Source of the DNA: Urophycis tenuis
Taxonomy: Eukaryota; Chordata; Actinopteri; Gadiformes; Phycidae
Direction: 5' to 3'
Assembly: GCA_036785325.1 (NCBI GenBank)
Contig: JAXIVH010000001.1
Span: forward strand, 8,755,213 to 8,819,212
Length of the DNA: 64,000 bases
Position numbers and translations under genes: made by a program. The notes below the pieces were generated by a model. It saw nothing but the letters and a program-made list of their open reading frames with translations. It ran no database searches and was not told the origin of the DNA. The number at the start of each line of letters is the position of its first letter. The first letter of the stretch is position 1. Below, piece by piece: positions 23,481-49,262 of the stretch.

Positions 23481-26400
23481 TCTCCAGTAAGTGTATGATA
23501 AAAGCCCCCCCAAGCCCTTTCATTAAGGATCTGACATTTTGCAGCACAAATTGTTTTCACCTCCGACGTGCCGCTTAATTCCACGGCTGTTAGATGTTTG
23601 GTGGCGCCGGCAAGGCCCCCGGAGAACACAGACACTATTAAAACCAATCCGATCACTCGGAGAGGGAGGTCAGCTCACGAGACTAAGTTATGTTAACTGC
23701 CGCCCGCCGGGTGACCTCTCTCCTCCACAAAATGCCACGGCAGTGCGCTAAGTAACGGATTTACGTAATGTTAGCACTTACTGACATTATAGTGCAGGGG
23801 TACGGCTTTACCTGTAAAACTTAAATGACAACCTTAGATGTATTTAAGTGCTGCGAGTAAAAAAAAAAAAAAAAAATGTAGGTATTTCTTTTATTTATTT
23901 ATTTCTTTTGGTGGGGTTGGCATGAAGTGAATAGCGTGAGAAAGAGTGTCACGCAATGGCAACTTGTCTCAATGCTCTGCAAAGGTTATCCACTACAAAA
24001 CTCAAGACAGAGCGGACTCTGTCACCGCACGGACAGAATGCGGTGCCGGAGTAAGAGGAGCTTTTACTTGACAGATCCTTTCAGAAAAAAAAACAAACGA
24101 GGAGCACAGGGCGAGATGCTGGTGACACTGTGTACCAAATTCTATCAATTTCTCAAACGCAAGGATTTTCACAGGACTTATTCAATCAGCTAACCTGACG
24201 ACCAAACTAAATTAAAGTCATGATCTCATGCATGAAAATGCAGTGAGGAACTCATCAGCGTGGCCTTCATTGGATGAGCTGAAGATGATGCATCCATGAA
24301 TGAGAGGAAGAGAAAATGTACCTCATTGTGTGTCTAGTTTACTGGCCACTGCATATATTAAGACATTCAAAATGCCAAACATTTAGATCTCCTGGTATTT
24401 GAAAGAGTAGGGTTTCTAGGGTGTCTACATAATTGTCAGCCCTCTCTGTCTTTGTCAAGATGTCTTCTCCGTTCTGGTAATTGACGTGAAGCATATTCTG
24501 TGATCTGTAGGTTTTGATGTACCACATATTATGCCAATGTCCAGGTTGAATCTTTGCCTTTGAAGTGTGAGGCATTTGTAAACGTGAAAAGTGACAGTTA
24601 ATGACCAACCAAAGCAAACCTTCACATCATGGTTCCGTCTTTAAAGGCAGGGTGGCCAATATAGTGTTGGATTTTTTGGATCATTTGCTGAAATTCTCTT
24701 TATATCCTGACAGAATTCAACGCATTAAATGCTCTGACAAAAAAAAAAAAGAAAAGAAATCTGTGATCTGAGGCTGTCAGGCAGGCCTATAATAAGCCTG
24801 TCCAGTCATTTCATTTGGCCCAAATGAAACGATTTGATGGCCTACCTGTCTGTCTGCCTATCTACCTGGCTACCTCCGCGCACTCTGCCCGGGCTCTCAC
24901 TGCAAAAGGAAGGAGTCACGAATCCAAACACATCCTTAAAGGTAAGCGAGAGTTCAATACAATAGATTGCCTTGACAAAAAACCTATCTTGAAAGGTTTT
25001 CCCTACTTCTGTCTTGACCCAGTTTGTGCCTCTTCTACAATGTGATTATATCTACAGCACTGACTGTGTAGTCATTAAGCAGACACTGTGCCCGAAGCAT
25101 TGAATGTTTGAGGGCACACCACTAATGAGCAGGTGAGAGGATCTTGCTCAAGGTCGGCTGTGTGGACATTGTGGTAAAAAAAGACCTCCTAACCACCTCA
25201 TCACTTGACTGTCCTACAACCCAGTCAAGAGTGTGTGGAAGAGTGCGCGCGTCTAGCCATGAGCCCAAAAGTAACTCTTCCTCTCTCTCGCGGGTACAGA
25301 CAGAAAGACTTCCTTTGTGATGGATACCTTAAATCGTTGCCGTGACAATGCTGCTACCAAGGATTCTGTTGGCGCTGGTCGTCGTTTCTTGAAACGGCTG
25401 CATTGCAACAGATGAAGCAATTCTTTAAATGTAGTGTGTGGTCGGCTGGCATAGTCTCGGTTGTGATTTATGTAAATTGTTTGATTATTAATTAAATCAA
25501 AATGCTTTTACTGATGCATGCTTCGCTTTGTGCGTATGCATCGTGGGGGCTGTAGTATATTCTAGCTCACTGCGTGTGCACACCGAGTAGCACCGAAGGC
25601 AATGGTAGTTTGCAGACCAATTTTCTGGCTGCGTTTGAAATGCTTGGGCACATCAAGCCCGGGGAGCATCATTTCGGATGATATTTTAACAAGCTTTACA
25701 GCGGTTCAGCGACCACGCACAATGACATTTCCACCTCACCTTGGATCCTTCGAAGAACTGATTGTTCCCGAAATCCAACCGTAACTAAAGTCTGTGGAGA
25801 GAACCGTGCGTTTATACATGACACCGGGTCATACTTCGTACGTTAGCGTGGAATGCTTTGTCATGTGTTTGCATGTTTTCAGATTTTGGGCCTTGTGCGG
25901 TGATGTAAAGCCACACAGGTCAAGGCTTTCCTGCTTTAAAGAGGAGGTATTCTTGTGCATGTAACCCCAGATGGCATCTGAAAGTAGAGCATGTAAAATA
26001 GTTAGAAACATGACAGACAACTTTGGAAGGATCAGTGAATTACACAATGAGTTCTTGCTTTATTCGTCTGAGGTCAAAAGAAATAGAAAGCATCAGACAG
26101 AAATGGACTACATCCTGCAGACTTAACACTGCAGTATTCAAAGTGTGTCAAACAGTGGTTACAATGTCCAATATGGCCGAATAATGCTCCGACAGCAGTT
26201 TGTTTCGACACCTCTGGGGTTATATGCTCATCGGCCTTTGGATTGTTTTGGTTGTTTTCTGGGATATCGTCAGTGATGAGGAATTTTGAGTATCAAAGTA
26301 TTGACCAAAAACATGGATGTGAAAACACACTGGGGTTTAACTGTAGCAGCTTGCTGCATACATAACAAGCAGCTCTGGCCGTGACAAACCACTAAACTTT

Positions 26401-26744
26401 CTGATTTTAATTCACCACGATGCACAGGCATGTCACTAAAGCCAAGGTGGTACGGGCTTAAAAAAATGCTTCTCTTCCTCCTCCAAATCACATTCTGACA
26501 TGTGTCCCACACTGAAATCCTTCCCCCGGGGCGCAAGATAGAAAAGAAGGTATCCAATCCTAAAGCTAGACACAAAGGAGCCGTTAAGATACCGCAAAAA
26601 ATGGATTGGGTGCTGCGAAAAGCACAGAAACCTCTCCCGGAAACACGACTCGCTATAAATAAAATAAAATAAAACACTCCCATACGCTGCCAAATATTTT
26701 TTTTTTCTCCCATCTAAATATCTCGATTCCTTTCTCTCTCTCGC

Positions 26745-26751
<7 letters not shown>

Positions 26752-26812
<61 letters not shown>

Positions 26813-26828
26813 CCTCGCTCTCTCTCAC
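26752..26828. repeat. (CT)n microsatellite
   Basis: About 30 CT units, flanked by further CT-rich sequence. Confidence 0.97.
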
Positions 26829-26879
26829 CCTCTCTCTCATGTTGGCCTGTGCATGGCGACACCATGATTTCAACATTGA

Positions 26880-29020
26880 GTGTTCCTAAGGAAAAGACAA
26901 GGGCAGGGGAGAAAAAAAGAGGAGCGGAAGCGTGGTTGTTTTTTCTTTTGAAGAAGCAGCTCTCCCTCTCGCTCTCCGCCGCTCTCTCCTTCCATCTCTC
27001 CCTCCATCCGAGTGTGGGAGTGGGCTAGGGAAGCCCAACATTAGGGCCCTGTGCAGTGGCAGGTTTCCCATGCGTTCCAAAAATACTTCCCCATTCGCCC
27101 ACTTCAGTCCCCCAGCTGGCTAGGGATAGGTTAGCATCATGCTCAGCTCTCCTCATCCTCTACTTTTATTTTCAATTTATTTATTTTTTTTCCCTGCTGC
27201 TATAGGCTCTAGTGATTCTTCAAGCATGCCCCCAGACTCACCCACACACTATGCTAGCGTTGCTCTAAACCTTACCCTTCTCTTCTGCTGTATCTGTGCA
27301 CACGCTTTAAAATAACAGCGTGCGGGGCCTGATGCAGCTCTGGGCCTATACCTGCTCCTGTCTTTCGGAGGCTGCTGGGTGGTGTGAATTAGAAGACAAT
27401 GAAACGGTGCACGGCCATTACCAAATGTTTAGAGTTTAGCAGGGAGGGAATTAGTTTGCGTAGCATCATGGTTTTGGCCCCATAGGATTGAAAGAAGCAC
27501 TCTATGCTTGTTTAGATGATTAGAATCTGTCATGGATAATTATGGTTGGCCTGGGTTGGGGAGTTATCATTTACGAGTAAAAATGCTTGTGCTAATCTCT
27601 ACTCATAAACTTTGATACAAGAGCAATTACTGGATGCAGAGTCCTAACAGTCTCCTCCAGAAAAAGCTCTTCTTGTGAACTAATTGCTCGCACTGCTCAC
27701 CAGCAATAGCTATGTAGTCTGAGCAATGGCCTAAAACAACCTAACTCAAGTGAATCATATTTGCAGATGATCAACTTTTAAACAAATCCATCCTCCCATT
27801 CCTGCAACACACCCTCCCCAACAATTCGTATTTTTTACCGACGTACAATGAAATTAGTGTAATTAGTGATCATTACCGCGCCGTGCACACTCATCACGGG
27901 CAGACCAAATACAAATAGATTGAAACAAACGGCAAGCGCCACAGACATGTAGAGGAAAACAGATGAAGAATGGTGAGAGCTCGCAGCTAACAAAAGTAAC
28001 TATGGAAACGGCTCCACATCGCGCTGGCTTCCACCACGACTCTCTCTCCAGAAATAAAAACTGTTGGGCTAAGAGCGAATCAGGTAAAGACAAAAGATCC
28101 CGGGTGAACCTATTTATAGTGGCGCTTACATAACATATCATAGCTTATGTTGGTTCAGGCGAGTTGGGTGTTTAATAGCAAGCTTTGGGGAGGGAGGGTG
28201 AAGGTCTTTTTGCAGGAGGAACTATAGGAGGACCGTTGTTGTAAGTTGTAAGCAGGCCTACGGAGAGCACATTATTTAGACATAATAAACACCAAATAAT
28301 GGTTGCTGCTCGACGGTTGAGACCAACGTGGTTGCAAGAAATCAGATGGTGAGATATGTGTTCAAGCGGACGATAAGGGACTCGTCTCTTATGATAAGCC
28401 TAATGTGCAATCCGAAATGCAATCTGCATGGAGAGCCTGTGTCGAGAAAAAAAAAAAAACCTAGTAAAAAAGGTAGGATCAATTAACAAACTGATTTTCT
28501 ATAAATGTGTCATCAAACCTTTCAACTAAATGGAGCCATTAGCATAATTATCTACTCATACTACTTTAATTCTGAGCAGTTCTCTATTAGGAGTGGAGGG
28601 ATGGCGGAGCTGTGTTCAAAGGGACTCTTCTCAACTCTCAAAAGGCTTATTAATTAGCTCCCTCTAGCATACATTGCCCGTAATTACATGGCAGGGCGCG
28701 CTGCACAAGAGAGCCAAAATTGTCAGCTGTTAGAAGTTTTTTTTTTTTTTTTAATATATATATTTATATATATATATTTTTTTTTTCGGGAAAAACGAAG
28801 TACTCTTCATACCGCTGGTCTTTTTTTTTTTTAAAGACTGATTTGTATGAACTAATAATGTGGTGCAACAGGCCATAATTAAATAGGGCAGGGAGCCGCG
28901 TTATAGCGTTTGTGATAGGGCCGCTATGCAAATGGGGTCGGTGATTCATCTGTTTATTATGCAGGTAGGACTTCAGTTAGCTGTGATGCTATCATCAACC
29001 CGCGGTGTTGGGCCTGTGCA
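26880..29020. other. Relatively repeat-poor intergenic stretch, possible conserved non-coding elements
   Basis: No gene supported. It contains several TAATTA/ATTA core motifs, a perfect octamer ATGCAAAT at 28926-28933 and a long A/T run at 28737-28788. Sequence alone cannot show conservation. Confidence 0.4.
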
Positions 29021-29021
29021 A

Positions 29022-29075
<54 letters not shown>

Positions 29076-29103
29076 CTGTGTGTCTGTGTGTGTGTGTGGG
29101 GGG
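29021..29103. repeat. (GT)n microsatellite ending in poly-G
   Basis: About 80 bp of GT units ending in a short G run. Confidence 0.96.
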
Positions 29104-31145
29104 GAGTGGGAACAAGGGTGCATTGCGCACAGTGTGTGCTTTTAGGGGCTGCACAAATAAAATCCATCACCGCAGAGAGAGATAGTAAAAAGGCGGCGAG
29201 AATATGGCTCATCGCCGTCCAAATCCCTTTAGGATTCGTTTTGCGTTTGCGGGTCAATGGGTCAAAGGCTGAGCTCGCACATCTCCCACGACTGTGAGCC
29301 CCACGGCGGCGATTGCGCGCACGGATTGACACATCATCGACTGTTCAAGCAGCGTTGCAGTTAACTTGCAGTAGAAAACCGCGCGTTTGGCCCACTGTTT
29401 CGTCTTCAAATGTTCCCCAGTCGCTCTGCGGCATGATAGCATGTATCCCGTAGACGCCAACACAAAGAGCGTGTTGCCCATAGCCTCTGGAGTAATATAA
29501 AGGGAAACCGGTGGCCTGGGGAGCTGCAGCTGAACTGTATTCAATTCAGTGGTATGGAGGGTTGAGAAAATAACGCTATGTTTAGTTCTGCAAGCCCAAC
29601 ACTGCACCGGTTTGGAGGCTTTCAGCCACAGCCAGGCCATTCAAAAGGATTCATAGAGGAGGTTGGAACCCGGGGGTCATGAACACAGCTCAAGGAAAAA
29701 AGCGCCAGTGCTTTTCTGTGGCCATGGTTGTTTATTTTGTGTCAAAGTATTAATAAGACCAAGTCCACCGCGCGCCCCTGTGTACCGAACCGGGGGTTGT
29801 CGACGAGTGAAAAGACCTCGCAGCCACTCGCCTTCAGTCTGCGGCCGCGTAATGCAGTTACACACCGAGATCTTGCATCGGAAACGGTTTGAGTCAAACC
29901 ATGGGAAAGAAAGGGGGGGGGGGGCAGGGGGAAGAAAAGACATAGCTGGTGGCGATGGTCGTCAGCTTGTGGCCTTCGTATGGATTCAGTAAAACACATC
30001 CTCTGTGGCAGCCAGTATATCCACCATCTCATTTCTGAGTCACGCCACTGCACGGACCTTCCTCTCTCACATCGCATCGCCAAGGAATGACGCCGCTTTC
30101 AGAGAGTCACAGCACAGGAGTGAAATCAATGTTTCATTAATGGCTTTTTCATGGAACAGGGTGCTCCTTTTTGTATTTTCTGGTATTTTCAAAAGGTAGA
30201 TGATGGTAATCTTACAATTTGTAAACCATAAAAAAGGTTATACCGTAAGGTTCATACGTTAAGCACGTAGAAATGGCTTGTTAGATGACAATCTCAATCA
30301 AAATGTAAGGGTCAAAGACGTTGTTCAGTACTCCGTAGATAACTAATGAATAAAGCACTCGATGCTGAACGACCACTACAATAACAATACTGACACAAAT
30401 ACCCAACTCAACAACAGAAACATTTTGAAGACTTGATTTATTGTTTCTCAATAAAACATATTTCCAGTTGGGATTGTTTTTTTCGGTTAATCCCAACCCT
30501 TCCAGAAGTAATGCTGATGATATCAGCAATATAAAAGCAGAACATCCACACACAAACGTTCCACCCTTTTAATTCTTCACTATCATTAAAACATTAATAC
30601 AAGGGGAGAATTGAGGCAAACATAATTATTGGCACTATTGAAGACAATGGCCCTCGTTCATCAGCCTTATCAAAAACACCTGTTATCCTAGTTGCTCAGG
30701 CACTCGTTGTTATGACTTAAGTAGTTTCCAGTTGATTGGGAAACATAAAAAAAAAGTGCAATTTCCAAATGTACTCCTAGTCAGTTGCAGTCAATTAACG
30801 TCCTGCACATCAAAATACAGGATGCTTGTCAGTGTATTTGTATGGAGAGCCAATGGTAAACATTCCTGACGCTGATAGGAAATACAAAGCATGGCAGCTA
30901 TCTGTCCAATGGCTCCACACATAGCAAACACACGGCATGACTACAAACAACTGTGATAAAAGTAGCACAGTTTTTTTTTTTTTTTCTCTCTCTCTCTCTC
31001 TTTCAAACCACCTTATTCACACCTATTCTTGAAATAAATCTTTGGGTAGAAAACATTTGAACTAATACACAATGCCTGCTTGAGCACAACGTGAGCGACA
31101 GATGAGGGACAATGCCTTGAAGACCTTGGGAAAGAGTCTATAGTG
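29104..31145. other. Intergenic DNA and probable mogs 3' UTR
   Basis: No coding exon. On the minus strand an AATAAA lies at 30442-30437, about 700 nt past the mogs stop, and is one candidate poly(A) signal. A poly-T/CT run occurs at 30970-31000. Confidence 0.45.
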
Positions 31146-34100
31146 TCAGTACTGTTCTGCCATCATTAAGACGGTCAAGGCTGACCAGCCAGTGAATGGA
31201 TGGCTACCTTGGCCCCTGCCAGTGCTGTCATTGTACTGCTCCCATATATACCCCGTCTCCACGTACTGCCTGTAAACATTGTTGACGATGTTAGTCCTGA
31301 GTTCATTATAAAGGGCCGCCGCCTTCTCCTGGTACGGCCCCTTCACACTGCTGTAGTGGCTCAGGGCCCGGACGGCCAGATAATTGATGTTGATCCAAAT
31401 CGGCCCTCTCCAGTAGGGGGCGTCGTGCTCCGTGTTCCGCTTCATGTACATGGGGTCGGTCCGGGAGAGCGAGCGGAGGCCGTGCGGCGTCCACAGCTTG
31501 TCCGGGTCCCTCATGTCCCGGAGTATGTGCTCCAGCTTGGGCGAGTCGGCCTGCAGGACGCGCAGCAGGAAGGGGAACAGGCTGACGTAGCCCAGCGCGT
31601 TGACGTGCTGCAGCTTGGGCGCGCGGCGCACCGAGCGCACCAGGCGCGCGGCGGCGTAGTGGTGCCGCGGCTGCCCGGGGGGCACGTACACCTTCTCCTG
31701 CTGCAGGGACACGGCCTGCGTGTGGTTGCCGTAGTCGCTGAACGCCCCCAGCTGGTCCGACCAGTGCAGCTCGCTCAGCAGGCCGTTGTCGCTCAGCACC
31801 CGGTGGGTCCGCTCGTAGTCGCCGTGCGGCTCCCCGAGGAGCCGCGCGATGCGGGCCATGATGCCCGAGGCCAGCGCCATCCAGCAGTGCAGGTCCACGT
31901 GCCGCTCCTCCCCGGACGGGTGCGAGGCCCGCGGGTAGTCGTCCAGGCCGGAGGTCAGGGTCTTCGGGTTCAGGAAGAGGTTGGTGTCCTTGTCCCGGCC
32001 CCGCCAGCGGTAGGAGTTGGGCACGGGTCCCGCCTGCGTGGTGTTGTACCACTCGAACCAGGTCTGGAGCCTGGGGAAGAGTCGCCGCAGGAACGCCACC
32101 GTCGGCAGCGCCGCGGGAGCCTCGGGGTCCGCCGAGTGCTGCTCGATGAGCTTCTGCAGCGCCAGGAAGAGCGTGGGCGGGTTGGCGTTCTCGTTGCGCT
32201 GCACCACAAACTCGGCGGGGACCTTGCTGCGGGCCTCGTCGCCGAGGATCTGCTCGCGCGGGATCCAGCCCTCCACGTTGATGAGGTCCAGCCAATGGGC
32301 CGTCGCCTCCCGCGTCACCTGGGGGTCCCACTTGCTGAGCAGCAGCTGGTGGAAGCCCTCGTCCCAGAGGAAGCCCCGGGGGAAGAAGGACCGCGAGGGC
32401 ACGGCGGTGAACAGGGCGCCCGCCGGATACAAGAGCGGGTACTCGTTGTAGGCCGACTGCACCACCGACTGGCCGTAGAAGTAGCCCATCCCGCCCAGCA
32501 TGTTGCTGAGCGCCGCCTTGCTGAACCTGACCTGAGCCGCGCTGAAGCCCTTTCTCTCCAGGCCAAAGGTCCTCTCAAACCTGGCGTCGAACTCGGCTTT
32601 CCGTCTCTCCAGCTCCTCGGTCATGGTCGCCCCGACCAGCTGGTTGGGTCTGTTGCGGAAGCTGGCCGACTCGAACAGAACCTCGATCTGGAAGGGGGTC
32701 TCCACGGTCACCTGGTGGACCAGGAAGTGGCTCTCCTTCCTGGGGTCGTTGGGCATCTGCTGGTGCTGCGGGTGGGGAGGCTTGTAGGCGTCGACGGCGA
32801 TGTAATGCCTCTTTTCACCAGAGGGGGGGCTGTAGACAAACCTTCGAGAGAGGCTGTTCTTCACAATGTCGGTCAGCCGTTCCAAGCCTGGAGAAACAGT
32901 CTGAAGGTTGTTGTAGCTGAAAGGATGAGACGGCCGTCAGCTCCCGGGGAACATTCATTATCGGTTTTCCCTCAAGCTGTCCTTGCAGCCAAAGCATTTA
33001 CACACACGGAAAAAAAAAGTGTGTGGCCAAGGATTTAGTGAAAATTAGACTGCTTCCCCTGCATTCTTTTCATTTATGACCTAAGACCTATGTAAGTACT
33101 GCTGAAATACACAATCAACATGTACGAGGCATTTAATCATCAATCTATTAATACAACGCTATTTTTCAGATTCCTATAGCTCCTCTTCACATCGTATACT
33201 AGAGTGGAGTCTATGTCTACTTGTTTTCAATCAACACAATCATCTTTTCCTCCCTCGGTAAGCCCCTGGACTTACCAGGCGTACTTCACGTGGGACAGCT
33301 CCCCGGTGACAGGCTTGCGGAAGGTGATCTTGAAGTGTCCGAGCTCCTCAGAGAAGCCGGTGATGGAGCCCAGACCTTTATTGTCCTCCACGTGAGCCTC
33401 CAGGGAGCCCTGTGTATCGGCTGCGGCGTAAAACATCAGGGAGACGACGGGCGCCTGGCGGGAGGAACTCTGGCGGGGTCGAATCACAGAACAGGATACG
33501 GGACGAGATGAGGGGAAATCAATACTTTCAAATGCTAATGCCGTCACTGTTGACGTATTGAGCAGATGACACACAGCGAATTTTAGATACACTTAGGAGT
33601 AAGTTGGGGGGCATTTCAGGACTGCAGACATTGGGGTTCAAACCCAGAGCCTTTCATCGGGCAGTTAAACAGCTGTATAAACAGATATACACATTTCCCC
33701 ATATACAGTATAAATATATGGGGTGATCGTACATCATGTGATTTTCAGTTTAGGGTAAAAAAAAAACAAACAAGTAATCTGGAGACACAATCCGATGAAT
33801 CCAAACACTGAGCCGAGACAAATCGCCGAAGAGACTTTCAGTCAGGGGAGGTGTCATCGCCCCGGGCCTCACATGCTGCTTCGCCGTGATCCTCCAGGTC
33901 CAGTCGCCGCCCTGGTCCCCGCCGCTCCTCTTGACGAACTCGGTGGTCAAGGTGAAGTCCTTATCGCGGACCTCCTGGACGCCAAAGCTGAGGCCGTCGT
34001 GCATCAGCCAGCCGTAGCCCTGCAGGTTGTCCCCCTGCTCGCAGGTGTGCCTGAGGTTCACGTCCATGCCCGAGAACTGCCGCATCCACATCAGGCCTGC

Positions 34101-34928
34101 GGAGGTGAGGACATCGCAGGATGTCAGGGAATGCAGTTTGGCGGTGCATGGGGATGGGAAGGTAAATAGGAAGAGTCGTATTGTGGCCCTTGTGGCATCG
34201 CACATGTCAAATCCTGGGTGCTGTGATGAATGATTGGGTGCTTTATCTGGCTGGTTTGGGGAGAGGGTTATCCTCATGGTTACAACCCATGCCAGCGTTG
34301 TAATCTAATGTTGTATATAAATAAAGGCATAACGCTGCAAGTGTCCGAGAATTATTATTAATTATTTTAGTAGCAGTGACAAAAGGCCATAGATCCATGT
34401 CGACGACCATATAAGACAAATAACCATGTTTGCATTCAATGTATTCAGGCTACCCTGTCAGCATAAAGACAACCCTTATCTGCTCCTTAACGATATATGA
34501 GGCGTCTGTCGACTAATGAACTCCGTACAGTAAAGGGAAGGTGGTAGTAGTTGTAATACAGGTAGTAGTGATATCGCACCTGTCACAATGGACTTAGGAC
34601 TTCTGGTTTTCATCCCAAAGTAGACCTGAGGCCTGTAGGACCCCCAGAACCTCTCTGGGGACACCTCGGCGCTGGTGCTGTTGTCATCGAGAACGCGTGG
34701 CGAGGGGTGCAGCGTGGCCACGCGTTTGGCCAGGCTGGACCGCATGTACAGCGCATAGAAAAACCAAACCAGGCTGAAAATGCAAAGGCCGATGGAGATA
34801 TTGATGAAGACTTTGCCGATGTCCATTTTCTTCTTCTTCTCCTTGAAGTGCAAGCCAATGGGCTTCTCGTCTTTCCTCAGAAGGGGTGCAGCTTCCCCTG
34901 CCCCCACCCTCTTCCTCTGCCTGCCCAT
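31146..34928 (-). CDS. mogs: Mannosyl-oligosaccharide glucosidase (ER glucosidase I)
   Basis: Four coding exons, 34928-34580, 34096-33873, 33469-33276 and 32916-31146, give 845 aa (human 837). All introns are GT-AG and the phases close exactly. Glucosidase I (GH63) removes the terminal alpha-1,2-glucose from Glc3Man9GlcNAc2 on new glycoproteins in the ER. The N-terminus is basic (MGRQRKR), suited to an arginine-type ER signal. It is followed by a type II membrane anchor at about residues 40-62 (VFINISIGLCIFSLVWFFY), a lumenal N-terminal domain, and the catalytic barrel with GFLWDEGFHQ (about 437-446), SGLDDYPR (about 578-585, acidic catalytic region) and EHDAPYWRG (about 755). Exon 4 has a second in-frame acceptor 15 nt downstream. 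The last exon is very GC-rich, which creates a long antisense frame. Confidence 0.97.
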
Positions 34929-35640
34929 CCTGCCCTGCAGAAACAAAATGATATTTCGACATATTAACACCATAAGGTCACGCAGGTGGGCTTGCTCCTT
35001 TCACAAATTATAGAATGGAGTTGCCTATGGTTTGCACCATAAGTAAATCTGTATTTTAATGTTATAGAACGTGTACATAGCACTCGTTCTGTGTACACCT
35101 GCTTTGGTTTAAGGAATCCAATTCACATTGGGCACTCGGGCGTTTGATTTGTTCATTAAATGACACACACGTTACACAGGAAGCAGGCACACCAAACCTC
35201 CACGCTAGATTGTACTGTGTGTGTGTACTGAGTTAGCATGGCTGAGCTGGCTCCTTTCGCTTAATGAATCAACACATTTCTTTTAAGTTTTCCTGACAAC
35301 GACAAATAGCCCTTATCTTATGGAAATAAGCTTAACTGAAAGGCTGCTGTTGCTCATTCATACAAAGCAATACAGCAAGCTCAGGTATTGGACGTGCAGA
35401 CCTGCAGCCGCAACGCTCATCGAATGGCTTTGGCTAAAGCTCACTATAAACGGGATATACAATGAGTTACTTAAAAAAAATGTATCGCATAGTGTTTAAC
35501 AAGAGGTAGAACTTGCATTGAGCTAACTTTGTTTTTTAATGACGGCTTGGCTTCTCACCTGTCAAATGAATGGTTCAGATACTCATTATCCGCTGCTAGC
35601 TTGAATAGTAACTTCCGGGTCCCGCCCCATCCTCGCGTCA
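34929..35640 (-). promoter_or_regulatory. mogs: mogs 5' UTR exon, first intron and promoter
   Basis: The coding exon opens at 34934 after CTGCAG, so an untranslated exon must lie upstream. A good donor, GACAG then GTGAGAAG, ends such an exon at 35559. Just upstream at 35611-35628 are an Ets site (CCGGAAGT on the minus strand) and an Sp1 box (GGGGCGGG), then a TGACGTG CRE half at about 35645. This is a typical TATA-less housekeeping promoter. Exon 1 is therefore about 35559 to 35610-35630. Confidence 0.65.
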
Positions 35641-36600
35641 CCGCTGACGTGTCGCAGCGTGGATCGATGATTTGATTTTTGTCACAAAATATACTGTCAT
35701 TAAATTATGGAGACTTTTTGTGCATTCAATTCACTTACACATCTTAATGACGGCTCCATGGTTTGATTTGTCACAAAATATCCCATCATTAAATAACTGA
35801 GACTTTCTTGTAAGGCATTCAATTCACTTACATCTTTAAAAAGTAAATAAAGTCAATGAATAAATAAAATAGGCATAAGTTTACGGTTTGTCAAATATGC
35901 TTCCACTATATTTCCCCAGCAAACAAACTAGTCAATACAAAAAGAAAAACCACAAGTTAGATTAGATTTTTGAACTTTTTTTTTAATGAATGCAATATAT
36001 TCTGATCCATATCCCTTACTTTGGTCAACACGTGAAATGATAGTCACAAACACTGTATGAACATAGTCTGGAACATATGTCTACAAAGTGTTCCCAGGAA
36101 GATATAAACCAGGGCTTAGTTTTAGCAGAATGTTCTTTAACATTCATTTTTGAACCAGGCTTACAGTTCGCAAATCTCAAGATTAGCCGTTCGCTACGGT
36201 TTCCCGATTCTCCTTGCGCTGTGTGACGGAGACAACTGCCTGGTCAGGTGCCCACAACAGCAGTCAGTAGGCCTACCAGGTCGCAGATTTCCAAATGACT
36301 TTACAAAAAGAACCAAACCCGGTTTTCTGTCTTGCCTGGAGAAGCAAAGGGCCACTTAAACATACGTGCCCTGAACAGAGTATCATATGAATATTGAAAC
36401 GGTACACAAAATGCTTTTTTTTTTTTTTCCTTTTCAGAACGAACAAGGGCCTCGATACGCAGAGACGAGGAAGCAAAATGGAGAAATCCCCGCACAAGAA
36501 AAATCCCAGTACGGTGAAACGGAAAAGACAAATGCAGACGGGTATTTTTAGACCGAAATCAAGACTGAAAGACTGTGGGTCCCGCTGACGATGAGCTCTG
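35641..36600. other. mogs-pdcd4 intergenic region
   Basis: AT-rich with no gene supported. A roughly 45-bp motif (TTTGTCACAAAATAT, then CATTAAAT and GAGACTTT) occurs twice, near 35678 and 35768, and looks like a short imperfect duplication. Confidence 0.5.
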
Positions 36601-37188
36601 CTACGAAGTACTATGCGTTTTTATTTTCTATACAAGTGCTTTTCGTTCTGCAATACAATCAGAATCCAAATTATAAACAGGGACGTACAAATTCGAACAA
36701 GGTAAAGCCTGGCAAAAGCACCAAAATAAATGTAAAATAAAGAAACCTCACAATGCACCCTGAAGGAACCCACAGGCCACCCTTCTCTGCCCTGAACTCA
36801 AATCCTTCCAGGTTTTGTACAGGGCCTGAGGCGAGGAAAAACTTAACCTTAAGAGTGTGAGTCAACCCCCTGCAGTCATGAATACTTTTACAAAAAAAAA
36901 AAAAAAAAAGGATTCCATTAAAAATAAACAGATGAAGGGAACTGGAGCCCTCTCTCCCCTCCTTCCCCCCCTCCCCCAGCCTCATGTCGCCTACTCTCTC
37001 CCTACAGTTCGATGCTGGTGTGGATGCGTGTGGTGACAACAAAAAGGTACAGCAAGGTAAACTAGCCGGTGAACAGGCAGGTCCGGGTCACAAGATGAGC
37101 GCAGAGCGGTGTGTGCCCCCCCCCCCCCCCCCCACCCCCACGAGGACGCTGGGCGGCCTCTTCCCTGCGTCTCCCGCTCTCCTCTTCA
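36601..37188 (-). other. pdcd4: pdcd4 3' UTR (inferred)
   Basis: Downstream of the pdcd4 stop, with an AATAAA on the minus strand at 36625-36620. Contains poly-A (36891-36909) and poly-C (37118-37131). Confidence 0.5.

Positions 37189-49262
<12,074 letters not shown>

Larger units (their letters stand above)
22061..26700. other. egr4-mogs intergenic region, first part
   Basis: No coding exon supported. Holds the RE1 element, poly-C runs at about 23287-23299 and 23352-23373, a CpG-rich block at 23374-23475 and poly-A near 23860-23876. The rest is ordinary AT-rich sequence. Confidence 0.6.

Noticed and set aside
31408..31430. CTCF-like CCAGTAGGGGGCG
   Set aside because: It falls in the conserved mogs coding sequence for APYWRG, so the match is better explained by protein constraint.
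31306..32331. 341-residue open frame on the minus strand within mogs
   Set aside because: A shifted frame of the same exon, with Ala/Gly/Arg bias and no homology.
31200..33038. 612-residue open frame on the plus strand
   Set aside because: It is exactly antisense to the large GC-rich mogs exon. The product is Arg/Val/Gly-rich without domains, and the mogs frame has clear homology.
33270..33592. Treating the mogs exon 4 frame as a separate small gene
   Set aside because: It joins in phase to exons 3 and 5, and the translation aligns with the middle of glucosidase I.
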